Shown here: piece after piece, positions 33,087 to 41,712 of the stretch
How the letters are laid out: each line of letters begins with the position of its first letter
How positions within the stretch are numbered: the first letter of the stretch is position 1
Assembly: GCF_036173125.1 (NCBI RefSeq)
Contig: NZ_CP108054.1
Span: forward strand, 3,782,001-3,846,000
Length of the DNA: 64,000 nt
Direction of reading: 5' to 3'
Source of the DNA: Streptomyces sp. NBC_00286
GTDB lineage: Bacteria > Actinomycetota > Actinomycetes > Streptomycetales > Streptomycetaceae
Program-made: the position numbers and the translations under genes
The notes under the pieces: generated by a model
The model's input: only the letters and a program-made list of their open reading frames with translations
What the model was told of the DNA's origin: nothing
Database searches by the model: none

Positions 33087-34295
33087 TTACGGGATTCTGG
33101 GCGGCCGGTCCGGCGACCGAGTCGTGTCCACGCTGGACGTCGGCGAGCGCGTGCCGGTCGCCGAGGGCGTGGGGCTCGCCGGCGCACTCGTACCCGGACT
33201 CGTACCGGGGCTCGTCTCGGGCGCCGAGCTCGTGGGCGCCGGCGTACGGTCACCGTCCCCGCCACCTCTCATCAGCAACGCGGCGGCCGACACCCCCGCC
33301 CCTGCCATCGCGGCGACCAGCGCGGCCGCGATCAGCGCGCTCCGGGCCGGCAGCCTCGACGGCAACGGCCGCGAGGGCGAGGGGATCCGGGGCTGCGCGG
33401 TCACCGGCTGCCGCTTCGATACGTCCCGCCGCGCCGGCGCGGGGCCTGGCGGCACCGGTGGCGTACGGCCCGTGTCGAGAAACGCCCGCAGCATCTGCTC
33501 CGCCTCCGCGGAACCGAGGCGCCGGTCGGGATCCCGCTCCAGGAGCCCTCGTACGACGGGCAGGATCGGCGCGGCCTGGTCCGGCGGATGGATCTCGGCG
33601 GCGACCACCGCATGCAGAATGCCGCCCAACGAGTCGCGGTGGAACGGCGATTCACCGCTCAGCGCCGTGCACAGCAGCGCGCCGAGCGACCACAGGTCGG
33701 ACTCGGGTCCTGTCCTGGCCCCGGACATGCGCTCGGGCGCGGTGTACTCGGGCGAGCCGACGAACGCCCCGTTCTCCGTGAGCGTCGGCGCGCCCGCGAC
33801 CCGGGCGATCCCGAAGTCGGTGAGCACGACACGGCCGTCGTCGGAGACGAGGACGTTCGCGGGCTTGAGATCACGGTGCAGCACGCCCGCGCCGTGCGCC
33901 CTGCGCAGCGCACTGAGCAGGGCGATGCCCAGCCGCGCGGCCTCGGTCGCGTCGACGGGCCCGTGTGCGGCGATCCGGTCGGCGAGGGAGCTGCCCTCGA
34001 TCAACTCCATGACCATGTAGGGGCGTTCGTGGTCCTCGACCACGTCGTGCACCACGATGATGTTCGGGTGCTCGAGCTGTGCGACGGCCCGCGCCTCCCG
34101 CAGGGTGCGCTCGCGCTGCGAGCGGGACTCCTCCGCCGGGAGCGACGGGTCGACTGCGAGTTCCTTGACCGCGACCTGCCGGCCGAGCAACAGGTCCGTG
34201 GCCCGCCATACGACGCCCATGCCGCCCCGGCCGACCGAGTTCTCAAGCCGGTAACGACCCGCGATGACACGGAGGTTCTCCCCCTCGGTCCCCAT
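33087..34295 (-). CDS. Ser/Thr protein kinase 3 of the array, no sensor domain
   Basis: 402 aa from the ATG at 34295 (MGTEGENLRVIAGRYRL). Full kinase domain: GRGGMGVVWRA, VAVKELAVDP, HRDLKPANVLV, LTDFGIARVAG, APERMSG. After a Pro/Arg linker and a membrane helix (SALIAAALVAAMAGAGVSAA) only ~50 Ser/Thr/Pro-rich residues remain outside. It thus differs from its neighbours in having no folded external domain. Co-directional with kinases 2 and 4. Confidence 0.94.
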   Translation of the reverse strand: MGTEGENLRVIAGRYRLENSVGRGGMGVVWRATDLLLGRQVAVKELAVDPSLPAEESRSQRERTLREARAVAQLEHPNIIVVHDVVEDHERPYMVMELIEGSSLADRIAAHGPVDATEAARLGIALLSALRRAHGAGVLHRDLKPANVLVSDDGRVVLTDFGIARVAGAPTLTENGAFVGSPEYTAPERMSGARTGPESDLWSLGALLCTALSGESPFHRDSLGGILHAVVAAEIHPPDQAAPILPVVRGLLERDPDRRLGSAEAEQMLRAFLDTGRTPPVPPGPAPARRDVSKRQPVTAQPRIPSPSRPLPSRLPARSALIAAALVAAMAGAGVSAAALLMRGGGDGDRTPAPTSSAPETSPGTSPGTSAPASPTPSATGTRSPTSSVDTTRSPDRPPRIP

Positions 34296-34431
34296 GCGCC
34301 CCATCATGCCCCACAGGTGAGCGCCTGCTAGGGGGCCCGGAGGCCGGGTGGCCGAAGCGCGACGGTTGACAGGGACCGGTGGGTACCGAGGCCGGCGGCG
34401 GGTCGCTGGGCCGGCCTGGCGTCGTGCGGGC

Positions 34432-36141
34432 TCAGCCGGCCGTGTCCGCCGTGGGCCGCCAGCCCCTCAGGATGTTGTCGAACTGACGGCGGGCCTGCTC
34501 CCAGTCCGCCGCGGGCGCCGACACGTAGATCGCGTACTCGATGCCGTCACGGCTGAGATACATCTCCTCGATGGCCCGCCGCGGACCGGGGAACGGGGTG
34601 TCCTTCGCCACCGCCGTCCAGGTGAAGTCCCACAGGCCGCCCGGACGGTCGCGGAACACGTTCTCCTCCAGGCTGACCTGCCGGTAGTCGAGCAGCCGCT
34701 GCTGCAACTGCTGCTCCAGATCGAGCAGATGCTCGTACGGCGTGGGGAAGTCCGGGGACTGGTCGACGGCGATGCGGACGAAGTGTTTGCCGCCGTCGGG
34801 CGTGTAGTCGACCTGAAAGTCGTCCACCGTCTTCCGCTTCCAGGCCTTGCTCGGCAGAGCGAGACTGAACCCCTTCGGATCGTCGACCCGCACCCAGCTG
34901 TCCGGGACACCGTCCGAGGGCGCCTTGTCCCCGGCCTCCGGCGAGGGCTTCACGGGTTCGGAAGACGAGGACGACGCGCCGGAGGACCGCCACTCGTCCG
35001 CGTACCGCATCACCGCGGCACCGCCTCCGCCGACGAGCGCGGCCAGGACCACGACGAGGGCGAGGGTGCGGCCACGGCGGCGGCCTCGCGTGCGGGCCTG
35101 TCCCGACGGCGGTTGGTACGTCGGATGGTGCGGCTGGTGGTTCGGGGCGTGGCTCGCCGGATGGTTCGACGGGTGGTTCGGAGTGTGGCTCGTCGGGTGG
35201 TTCGAGGTGGCGGCGGCCGGATCGGGCGCCGGCCGGCCATCGATGCCGTAAGTGCCGCTGATGGTCGGGGCATTCGAGATGTGCACCGTCGGCACATGGT
35301 CCTCGGCCGCGCTCGGCCTGCGCCCCTCGGCGGCCTCGGCGAGCATCTGCTCGGCCTGCGCCGCGTCGGGCCGGTCGGCCGGATCCTTCTGCAGCAGGGC
35401 GTTGATCACGTGGGCGAGCGGGCCCGCGTTCTGCGGCTCGCCCGGCTCCTCGTCGACCACCGCCTGCATGGTGGTCAGCGGTGTGGTCCGCCGGAACGGC
35501 GACCTGCCCTCGACCGCCGTGTAGAGCGTGGCGCCGAGCGCCCACAAGTCGGAGGCGGGGCCGGGATCGTGGCCGCGAATGCGCTCGGGCGCGAGATAGT
35601 CGACCGAGCCGACGATCTCGCCGGTCCGCGTGATCGTCGTGTCCCCCTCCACCTGCGCTATACCGAAGTCGGTGAGCAGGACACGGCCATCTCGGGAGAG
35701 GAGTACGTTGCCGGGCTTGATGTCGCGATGCAGTACGCCCGCCGAGTGCGCGGCCCGCAGCGCACGCAGCACCCACAGCCCGATCCGTGCCGCCTCCTGG
35801 GGCTCGACGCGCTGCGAATCCTTCACCGCGTCGGCCAGCGAGTGGCCCTCGACCAGCTCCATCACGATCCATGGCCGGCCGTCGTGCTCCAGCACGTCGT
35901 GCACCGTGACGACGGCCGAGTGGTTGATCCGCGCGGCCGCACGCGCCTCGGCCCGGGTACGGGCGAGCAGTACGGCCCGATCGCCCTCGGACACGTACAG
36001 CGCGGCCGTCAACTCCTTGATCGCGACCGCACGGTGCAGCACCTCGTCATGCGCGCGCCACACCCGGCCCATGCCGCCGCTCCCGATGGAGTCGACGAGC
36101 CGGTAGCGATCCGAGAGGAGAGCGCCCTGCATCTGATTCAC
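34432..36141 (-). CDS. Ser/Thr protein kinase 4 of the array
   Basis: 569 aa from the GTG at 36141, preferred over the TTG at 36153 because GGGGAAA precedes it. Intact kinase: GSGGMGRVWRA, VAIKELTAAL, HRDIKPGNVLL, LTDFGIAQVEG, APERIRG. A His/Asn/Pro-rich juxtamembrane stretch (repeats of NHPTSHTPNHPSNHPASH type, coded by degenerate 12-bp units near 35110-35215) leads to a helix (RTLALVVVLAALVGGGGAAV) and an external domain (VPDSWVRVDDPKGFSLALPS) of ~170 residues. Confidence 0.95.
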   Translation of the reverse strand: MNQMQGALLSDRYRLVDSIGSGGMGRVWRAHDEVLHRAVAIKELTAALYVSEGDRAVLLARTRAEARAAARINHSAVVTVHDVLEHDGRPWIVMELVEGHSLADAVKDSQRVEPQEAARIGLWVLRALRAAHSAGVLHRDIKPGNVLLSRDGRVLLTDFGIAQVEGDTTITRTGEIVGSVDYLAPERIRGHDPGPASDLWALGATLYTAVEGRSPFRRTTPLTTMQAVVDEEPGEPQNAGPLAHVINALLQKDPADRPDAAQAEQMLAEAAEGRRPSAAEDHVPTVHISNAPTISGTYGIDGRPAPDPAAATSNHPTSHTPNHPSNHPASHAPNHQPHHPTYQPPSGQARTRGRRRGRTLALVVVLAALVGGGGAAVMRYADEWRSSGASSSSSEPVKPSPEAGDKAPSDGVPDSWVRVDDPKGFSLALPSKAWKRKTVDDFQVDYTPDGGKHFVRIAVDQSPDFPTPYEHLLDLEQQLQQRLLDYRQVSLEENVFRDRPGGLWDFTWTAVAKDTPFPGPRRAIEEMYLSRDGIEYAIYVSAPAADWEQARRQFDNILRGWRPTADTAG

Positions 36142-36345
36142 GTTTCCCCGCAATGCTCTTGACAGGCCCAGACTAGGGACCGGTCCTCGAACAGGGGAAC
36201 CGGCACGGGCACTCGGTACCGCACTGTGACGGTTGAGCCTTGTACGTAAAGGACGGGGCTGCAGGAACTGGCAGTAACCGGCGGACTGGTGGGGCGATCC
36301 GGCCGGGGCCCCGTGCCCTCAACAGGTGACCTGTCCTCCGTACCG

Positions 36346-39129
36346 TCAGCCGGTGATCTGATAGGTGGCCGACGCCTGCTCGAACAGCCGCGTCACCTCG
36401 TCCCGCTCGGCCTCCGGACCGCGCAACTGCACCACGTGGTAACGGCCGTCGGCGAGGATCGCGAGATTGCGTACATAGATCTCGCGCCCTTCGGCGTCCT
36501 GCCAGGTGAACTGGCCCTCGGCCATGGTCCGTCCGCCCACGTCGATCCGGCGCATCCCGCTGGACGTGGCCCAGGTCGAGTCACGGAACGGCTGCAACTC
36601 GCGCTCCTCCTCGCGCTGGTACGTCATCGGATCGTCGCCGTATTCACTGGCGGTGTCGCGCCCGGGCACGATCAGCAGCTCGAATCTGCCCTGGGAATAG
36701 ATGACTTGACCACTCCCGTTCTTGGGCGTGCGATCCCAGCCGCGCGCGACCGCGACGCTGAAGCCTTCGGAGTCCTTACGCAGTGTGAAGCCCTGCGGCA
36801 GCTCGGGTCCCGTGGTCTGCGTGCCGGAACTGGACGACTGACTGGGGGTGTTCTCCTTGCTCGGCGTGCTGCTCGGGGTCTCGTCGGACCCCGGATCCGT
36901 GCCCGCGTTCCCGTCCGTGCCGGGGTTCGGGTCGGTGTCGGACGAGGCCGCGGGTCCGGGCCCGGCGGCGCCTGGCTGCACACTGCTGCTCGCGTCGGGC
37001 TCGGCCTTGGGCATGAACACCATGGCGTACGCCACGGCCGCGGCCAGCGCCAGAAGGATCAGTAACAGCAGGGTGCGGCCCAGGCGGCGGGGCTTCGGCG
37101 CCTTCTCCTGCCGCTTGTGACGTGCCTGCCGATCGGGCAAGCCCGCGCGACGCTTGCGGACGATCTCGCCCCTGCGGCGTACGACGGGCAGGCGCGTCGC
37201 ATCCAACGGCGGCGCCGCCACCACATGCGTCCCCGCCTCCGGCTCGGGCGCCGACCGTACGAGCGAACGCAGCCAGCCGCGCAGCTCCTCGAAGTCCAGC
37301 CGCTCGGTGGGGTCCTGACGCAGCAGCGACTCCACGACCGGCCTCAGCGGCCCGCACTCCTCCGCGAAGGCAGGCGGCTCCGCGCAGACCAGCTGCACGA
37401 GCTCGGCGGTGTTCTCCTCCGGATACGGCGCATGCCCCTGCACGGCCCGGAAGAGCAGCGCGCCCAGCGCCCACAGGTCGGTCGCGGGCCCGATCGGCGC
37501 GGCCAACTGCCAGTTCTCGTGCACCGGTCCGGCCTGCTCAGGCGCCCAACGCTCGGTGACCGGTCCCACGACGGCCATACGGGCCTGACGGGCGCGCTCG
37601 GCGGCAAGGGCGGTGGTGGGGCCTCGGTGGGGGGCACGCTCGGGGACGAGGTGGGTCCAGCGGGTGGGCTCGGAGGAGGTTTGCTGGTCAGGGGCCTGGG
37701 GATCGATGTGGTGGTCGGTGGGCTGGGTGGGTATGCCCCTTGCCTCGAGGGCGGCTCCGCTCGCCGGTACGTCGGTTCCTGTGCCCGAAGCGCCAAATCC
37801 GTTGCCCGGTATGCCCGTTCCAGCCCCGTTCGCCTGGCCCGGGAGCGCGGGGCGTCCCTGGCCCTGGCCCTGGCCGTTGCCGGGAAGCGCGGGGGCGCCT
37901 GCGCGCGGGACGGCGCCGTGCCAGGGGTTCGGCCCGCCCACTCCGTACGGGTCGGCGATCTGGCCGGGCGGCGCCGAGTGCTCCACGCCGTACGCGGAGG
38001 TCTGCCCGGCTTCGGCGTCACCGTCGGCGGAGGGTCGAGGCCGCGGGCCGGGCAACGCTGGGTTCTCTCCGTGCCGTCCGTGCTGCCCGTGCTGTCCGTC
38101 CCGCTGCTCCTCGTGTACGCGCGCCGCGGCCCGCGCACCGGCGCGGTAGGCCGCGATGGCTCCGGCCCGGGCCGCCCGCACGTCATTGGTCGGCTCCAAC
38201 GCCCGCCGCCCCGCGACCGGGGGCTGCGCGACAGGCGCCACGGCTCCATGACCGCCGGGCGCCGCCTCTACGGCGGACCGGTCGCCACCGGGGACGCGGG
38301 TGTGAGGAACAGCGGGCGAGCCGTAGTGACCGGGGCTGCCCGACTGACCAGGTTGACCGGGATGTCCGGGCTGACCCGACTGACCAAGCCCATGCTGTCC
38401 GGGCTGACCGGATGGTCCGTACGGGCCCTGCGCACCCGACCCCGTCGAACCCGCGGCCGTTCCGGAAGCGGAACCGGAATCGGCCCCCTCAGGGCCCCCG
38501 TCGCGCTCACCCTCCGCAACCGGCACCGGGTCGTAGCCGCACAGCGCCTCCTCGGCCGCCCCGGCCGCGAGCCCCGTGAGCATCACCCGGCCGTCGTCGC
38601 AGACCAGCACCGTACGCACCGTGATGTTCCGGTGCACCCAGCCGTGCGCATGCAGTACCCGCAACGCGGTGAGCACGTCGGCGGCGACCTCGGCGGCCCG
38701 GTACGGACTCAGCGGGCGCTCCGCGAGCAGCGCCGCCAGCGGCCGGGCGGGCACCAGCTCGCTCACTATCCACAGCGACCCACCCTCGGCGAACACGTCG
38801 AAGACCTGGTCGAGCCGGGGATGGTCGGGTATCTGCGCCGCCGCCTGCGCGGCCTCGATCGCCCGGCGCACGGCGGGCTCGGTGGGGCGCCGCGTGGGCC
38901 GCGCGGCCGATCGCCGCGCCCCGCCGTCCCGCGCCACGAAACCGTCGGGCAGGCCGTCGGCGTCGATCACCTCCGCCTCGACGACCTCGGGCAACGGCAC
39001 CTGCCTGACCAGCACTTCCTGCCCGCTGTAGGTGTCGAAGGCCCGACTCTCGGCGAATTCGTACTCGTCCGAGGGCGGCAGCGGAAGGCGGTAGCGGTCG
39101 GCGAGTACCCGCCCCGCATAGTCGTCCAC
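36346..39129 (-). CDS. Pseudokinase membrane protein of the array
   Basis: 927 aa from the GTG at 39129 (VDDYAGRVLADRYRLP), which has GGGGGAGG upstream; an upstream TTG at 39159 is weaker. The kinase fold is recognisable but key residues are lost: no glycine loop, Lys replaced by Arg (EVLVRQV, ~42), HRD is HRN (WVHRNITVRTVLV, Asn ~168), and DFG is GLA (MLTGLAAGA, ~186). Residues ~195-520 are a Gly/Gln/Pro/His-rich insert in the activation segment. The C-lobe resumes at RWAPEQ (~527) with ATDLWALGALLFRAVQGHAP. A membrane helix (~684-705) and external domain (LPQGFTLRKDSEGFSVAVAR) follow. It probably acts as scaffold or regulator of the active kinases beside it. Confidence 0.93.
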   Translation of the reverse strand: MDDYAGRVLADRYRLPLPPSDEYEFAESRAFDTYSGQEVLVRQVPLPEVVEAEVIDADGLPDGFVARDGGARRSAARPTRRPTEPAVRRAIEAAQAAAQIPDHPRLDQVFDVFAEGGSLWIVSELVPARPLAALLAERPLSPYRAAEVAADVLTALRVLHAHGWVHRNITVRTVLVCDDGRVMLTGLAAGAAEEALCGYDPVPVAEGERDGGPEGADSGSASGTAAGSTGSGAQGPYGPSGQPGQHGLGQSGQPGHPGQPGQSGSPGHYGSPAVPHTRVPGGDRSAVEAAPGGHGAVAPVAQPPVAGRRALEPTNDVRAARAGAIAAYRAGARAAARVHEEQRDGQHGQHGRHGENPALPGPRPRPSADGDAEAGQTSAYGVEHSAPPGQIADPYGVGGPNPWHGAVPRAGAPALPGNGQGQGQGRPALPGQANGAGTGIPGNGFGASGTGTDVPASGAALEARGIPTQPTDHHIDPQAPDQQTSSEPTRWTHLVPERAPHRGPTTALAAERARQARMAVVGPVTERWAPEQAGPVHENWQLAAPIGPATDLWALGALLFRAVQGHAPYPEENTAELVQLVCAEPPAFAEECGPLRPVVESLLRQDPTERLDFEELRGWLRSLVRSAPEPEAGTHVVAAPPLDATRLPVVRRRGEIVRKRRAGLPDRQARHKRQEKAPKPRRLGRTLLLLILLALAAAVAYAMVFMPKAEPDASSSVQPGAAGPGPAASSDTDPNPGTDGNAGTDPGSDETPSSTPSKENTPSQSSSSGTQTTGPELPQGFTLRKDSEGFSVAVARGWDRTPKNGSGQVIYSQGRFELLIVPGRDTASEYGDDPMTYQREEERELQPFRDSTWATSSGMRRIDVGGRTMAEGQFTWQDAEGREIYVRNLAILADGRYHVVQLRGPEAERDEVTRLFEQASATYQITG

Positions 39130-39294
39130 GATGCCTCCCCCGGCCACCCGGTCGGTCAAATCCGTTCGTCATGCGTCCCGTTGTGGCCGCATATCCGGCT
39201 GCGTACGGTCCGCAACCACTCACGATACGTGCCGGAGGCAACTCGCAGTGAGGGGATGCGAGATCTCAAGACTCCCGTATCCCTCTTGTATCCC

Positions 39295-41592
39295 TCAGGC
39301 CTTCGGTTGGAACGTCCGCGTGAGTGTCTGCCAGGTGTCTCTGCGAAGATCGCTGCCCCACGCCGAATCCTTCGCGGTGTACATCAGCGCGTGACCGAGC
39401 TGCTCGTTGACCACGAACCCGCGGTCGATCGAGCGGTACTTTGTCCCGCCCTCCGTGAACGTGAATTCCCAGTCGGCCGTGTTCCAGCCGCGATAGCCGA
39501 CCTTCTCGATGCGGATCCGCTGGTACTGCGACCGCTGCATGAACTGCTCTTGGTTCTTCCAGTCCGCCACGGGGTCGTCCTTGGGCGTGGACGTCCAGGC
39601 GACCAGCAGCTCCTGCCCGTCAGGGCCGGCGAACCTGTCCCCGCTCGCGCTCGTGGACTGGTACTTCCACCCCTTCGGCAGCCCGATCGAGTACCCCTGG
39701 CTCCCCTTGTGCGTCGACGTGGCGACGTCCTTCGAGCCCCCGCCGCCTTCGTTCGCCCCACCGGACCCGCTCGGCGTCGGGCTCGGCGTGCTTCCCGTGC
39801 TCGGGTTTCCGGAAGCTCCGGCAGCGGACTCCGGCTTTTCGCCGCCGTCCGTGCCCGTACCGTCCTTCTCGTCCTGCTTGGTGTCGCTCCCGGCGTTCGC
39901 CCCACTGGACGCAGATTTGTCGCCTCCGCCCTTGTTGCCCTGGGCTCCGGCATCGCCGTCGCCGTCCAGCACAACCGCGAGAATCGTGCCGAGCACGGCG
40001 AGCGCCACGACCACCGCGACGATCATCAACGTCCGCCGCGACACCACATCGCTGAGCGGCGCCCGGGGGGTGGTGGGCGACGTCGTCCCACCCCCTGCCC
40101 CCGAAGTCGCGCTCGCCGCAGGGGTGTTCGCTCCGGGGGAATTCGTTTCGGCGGAGCTCAGCCCGACGGCGACTTTCTCACCGTCCTTCGCGGATACTTC
40201 GGCCTTGGCCTCGGCCTTCCCCCCGGCCGGCTTCTCGCCGACGGCCTTCTCTCCGCCGGACGCCTTCTCGCTCGCAGCAGCCGCGCCCTCCGCGGAGGAA
40301 CCCGAGGAACCCTTGGATGCGGCGGACTCGGCAGAGTCGGCACGCTCGGCAGAGGTTGCGGACTCAGCGGAGCCCGCGGACTCGGGGGCCTGATCCGAGC
40401 CGGCGGACTCGGTGGAGTCAGCGGACTCAGTGGAGCCTACGGAGCCGTTGGAGCCGGCGGAGTCCTTACCCGAACCGTCCGACTTCCCGCGCACCCCGGC
40501 CACCGCCGCCGAGGCCGCCCCCGCCGAAGCGGCAGCACTCTTCCGTACGGAACGAAACGCCCCGAGCAACCGCTCGGCCGCCTCCTCGCCCTTCTTACTC
40601 GCCTTGCCCGGCCGGCTCCCGGCGCCATCGCCCGAACTCCTCTTCTTCGAGTTCTTCGAGGGGGCCTCCGGCACGTCCGGCAGAGGCACGACCTTGGTCG
40701 CCTCCATCGGTTCCGGCTCGGGCTCGGTCTCCTTGGGCTCGGGCGCATGGATCACCTCGGTGAGCATCGCCCGGGCACCCGCCTCGTCGAGCCGCTGCTC
40801 GGGGTCCTTCACGAGCAGCCCGGAGATGACCTTCTCCAACGGCCCCGCGTTCATGGGCTGTTCGAGCGGCTCGGTCATCACCGCGGTGAGCGTGGCGATG
40901 GCGGAGCCCTTGTCGTACGGGGGCACACCCTCCACCGAGGCGTACAGCAGGCCGCCGAGCGACCAGAGGTCGGCGGCGGGGCCCGGCTTGTGGCCGCGCG
41001 CCCGCTCGGGCGAGATGTAGGAGGGCGCGCCGACGAGCATGCCGGTCGAGGTGATGGACGGGTCGCCCTCGACCTGCGCGATACCGAAGTCGGTGAGCAC
41101 GACCCGGCCGTCCTCGGAGATGAGCACGTTCGACGGCTTCACGTCACGGTGCAGGATGCCCTCACGGTGCGCGGCACGCAGCACGTCGAGAACGGCGAGA
41201 CCGACTTCCGCGGCGCGCTTCGGGGTGAGCAGCCCGTCCTCACGGATCGCCTCGGCGAGCGACTTGCCCTCGATGAGCTCCATCACGATCCACGGCCGGT
41301 TGTCCTCGTCGACCACGTCGAAGACCGTCACCGCGCCGGTGTTCCGGATCCGCGCGATCGCCTTGGCCTCACGCAGGGTGCGCGTGATCAGCCGCCGCTT
41401 CTCGTCCTCGTCGATGCTCGACGGGAAGCGCAGCTCCTTGACGGCGACCGTCCGGCCCAGCGTCTCGTCCTTGGCTCTCCACACGGTGCCCATGCCGCCG
41501 CGGCCGAGGACTTCCCCCAGCCGGTACCGACCGGCGAGGAGACGTTCATCCTTGTCCTGACGAGATGTCCCGTCCCGCTCCGGCTCCGACAT
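39295..41592 (-). CDS. Ser/Thr protein kinase 6 of the array
   Basis: 765 aa from the ATG at 41592 (MSEPERDGTSRQDKDERLL) with GAGGGG upstream. Active kinase: GRGGMGTVWRA, VAVKELRFPS, HRDVKPSNVLI, LTDFGIAQVEG, SPERARG. A ~250-residue Ser/Ala/Glu/Lys-rich disordered juxtamembrane region includes SAG-SAES repeats. The membrane helix is near MIVAVVVALAVLGTILAVVL, and the external domain (GYSIGLPKGWKYQSTSASGD...) is ~140 residues. It is the first gene of the kinase run and the largest active kinase. The long disordered tail holds many possible phosphosites. Confidence 0.95.
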   Translation of the reverse strand: MSEPERDGTSRQDKDERLLAGRYRLGEVLGRGGMGTVWRAKDETLGRTVAVKELRFPSSIDEDEKRRLITRTLREAKAIARIRNTGAVTVFDVVDEDNRPWIVMELIEGKSLAEAIREDGLLTPKRAAEVGLAVLDVLRAAHREGILHRDVKPSNVLISEDGRVVLTDFGIAQVEGDPSITSTGMLVGAPSYISPERARGHKPGPAADLWSLGGLLYASVEGVPPYDKGSAIATLTAVMTEPLEQPMNAGPLEKVISGLLVKDPEQRLDEAGARAMLTEVIHAPEPKETEPEPEPMEATKVVPLPDVPEAPSKNSKKRSSGDGAGSRPGKASKKGEEAAERLLGAFRSVRKSAAASAGAASAAVAGVRGKSDGSGKDSAGSNGSVGSTESADSTESAGSDQAPESAGSAESATSAERADSAESAASKGSSGSSAEGAAAASEKASGGEKAVGEKPAGGKAEAKAEVSAKDGEKVAVGLSSAETNSPGANTPAASATSGAGGGTTSPTTPRAPLSDVVSRRTLMIVAVVVALAVLGTILAVVLDGDGDAGAQGNKGGGDKSASSGANAGSDTKQDEKDGTGTDGGEKPESAAGASGNPSTGSTPSPTPSGSGGANEGGGGSKDVATSTHKGSQGYSIGLPKGWKYQSTSASGDRFAGPDGQELLVAWTSTPKDDPVADWKNQEQFMQRSQYQRIRIEKVGYRGWNTADWEFTFTEGGTKYRSIDRGFVVNEQLGHALMYTAKDSAWGSDLRRDTWQTLTRTFQPKA

Positions 41593-41712
41593 GCGTCCCC
41601 TCATGCAACCCGCCCCGACAGAGCCTCCATTGTCCCTCACCCGACGACCAGTCAGCGCCCAGGGTGCCCACAAGCGGAATGCGCCATCCGCAACCCCCGC
41701 GAGAACGCCGCG

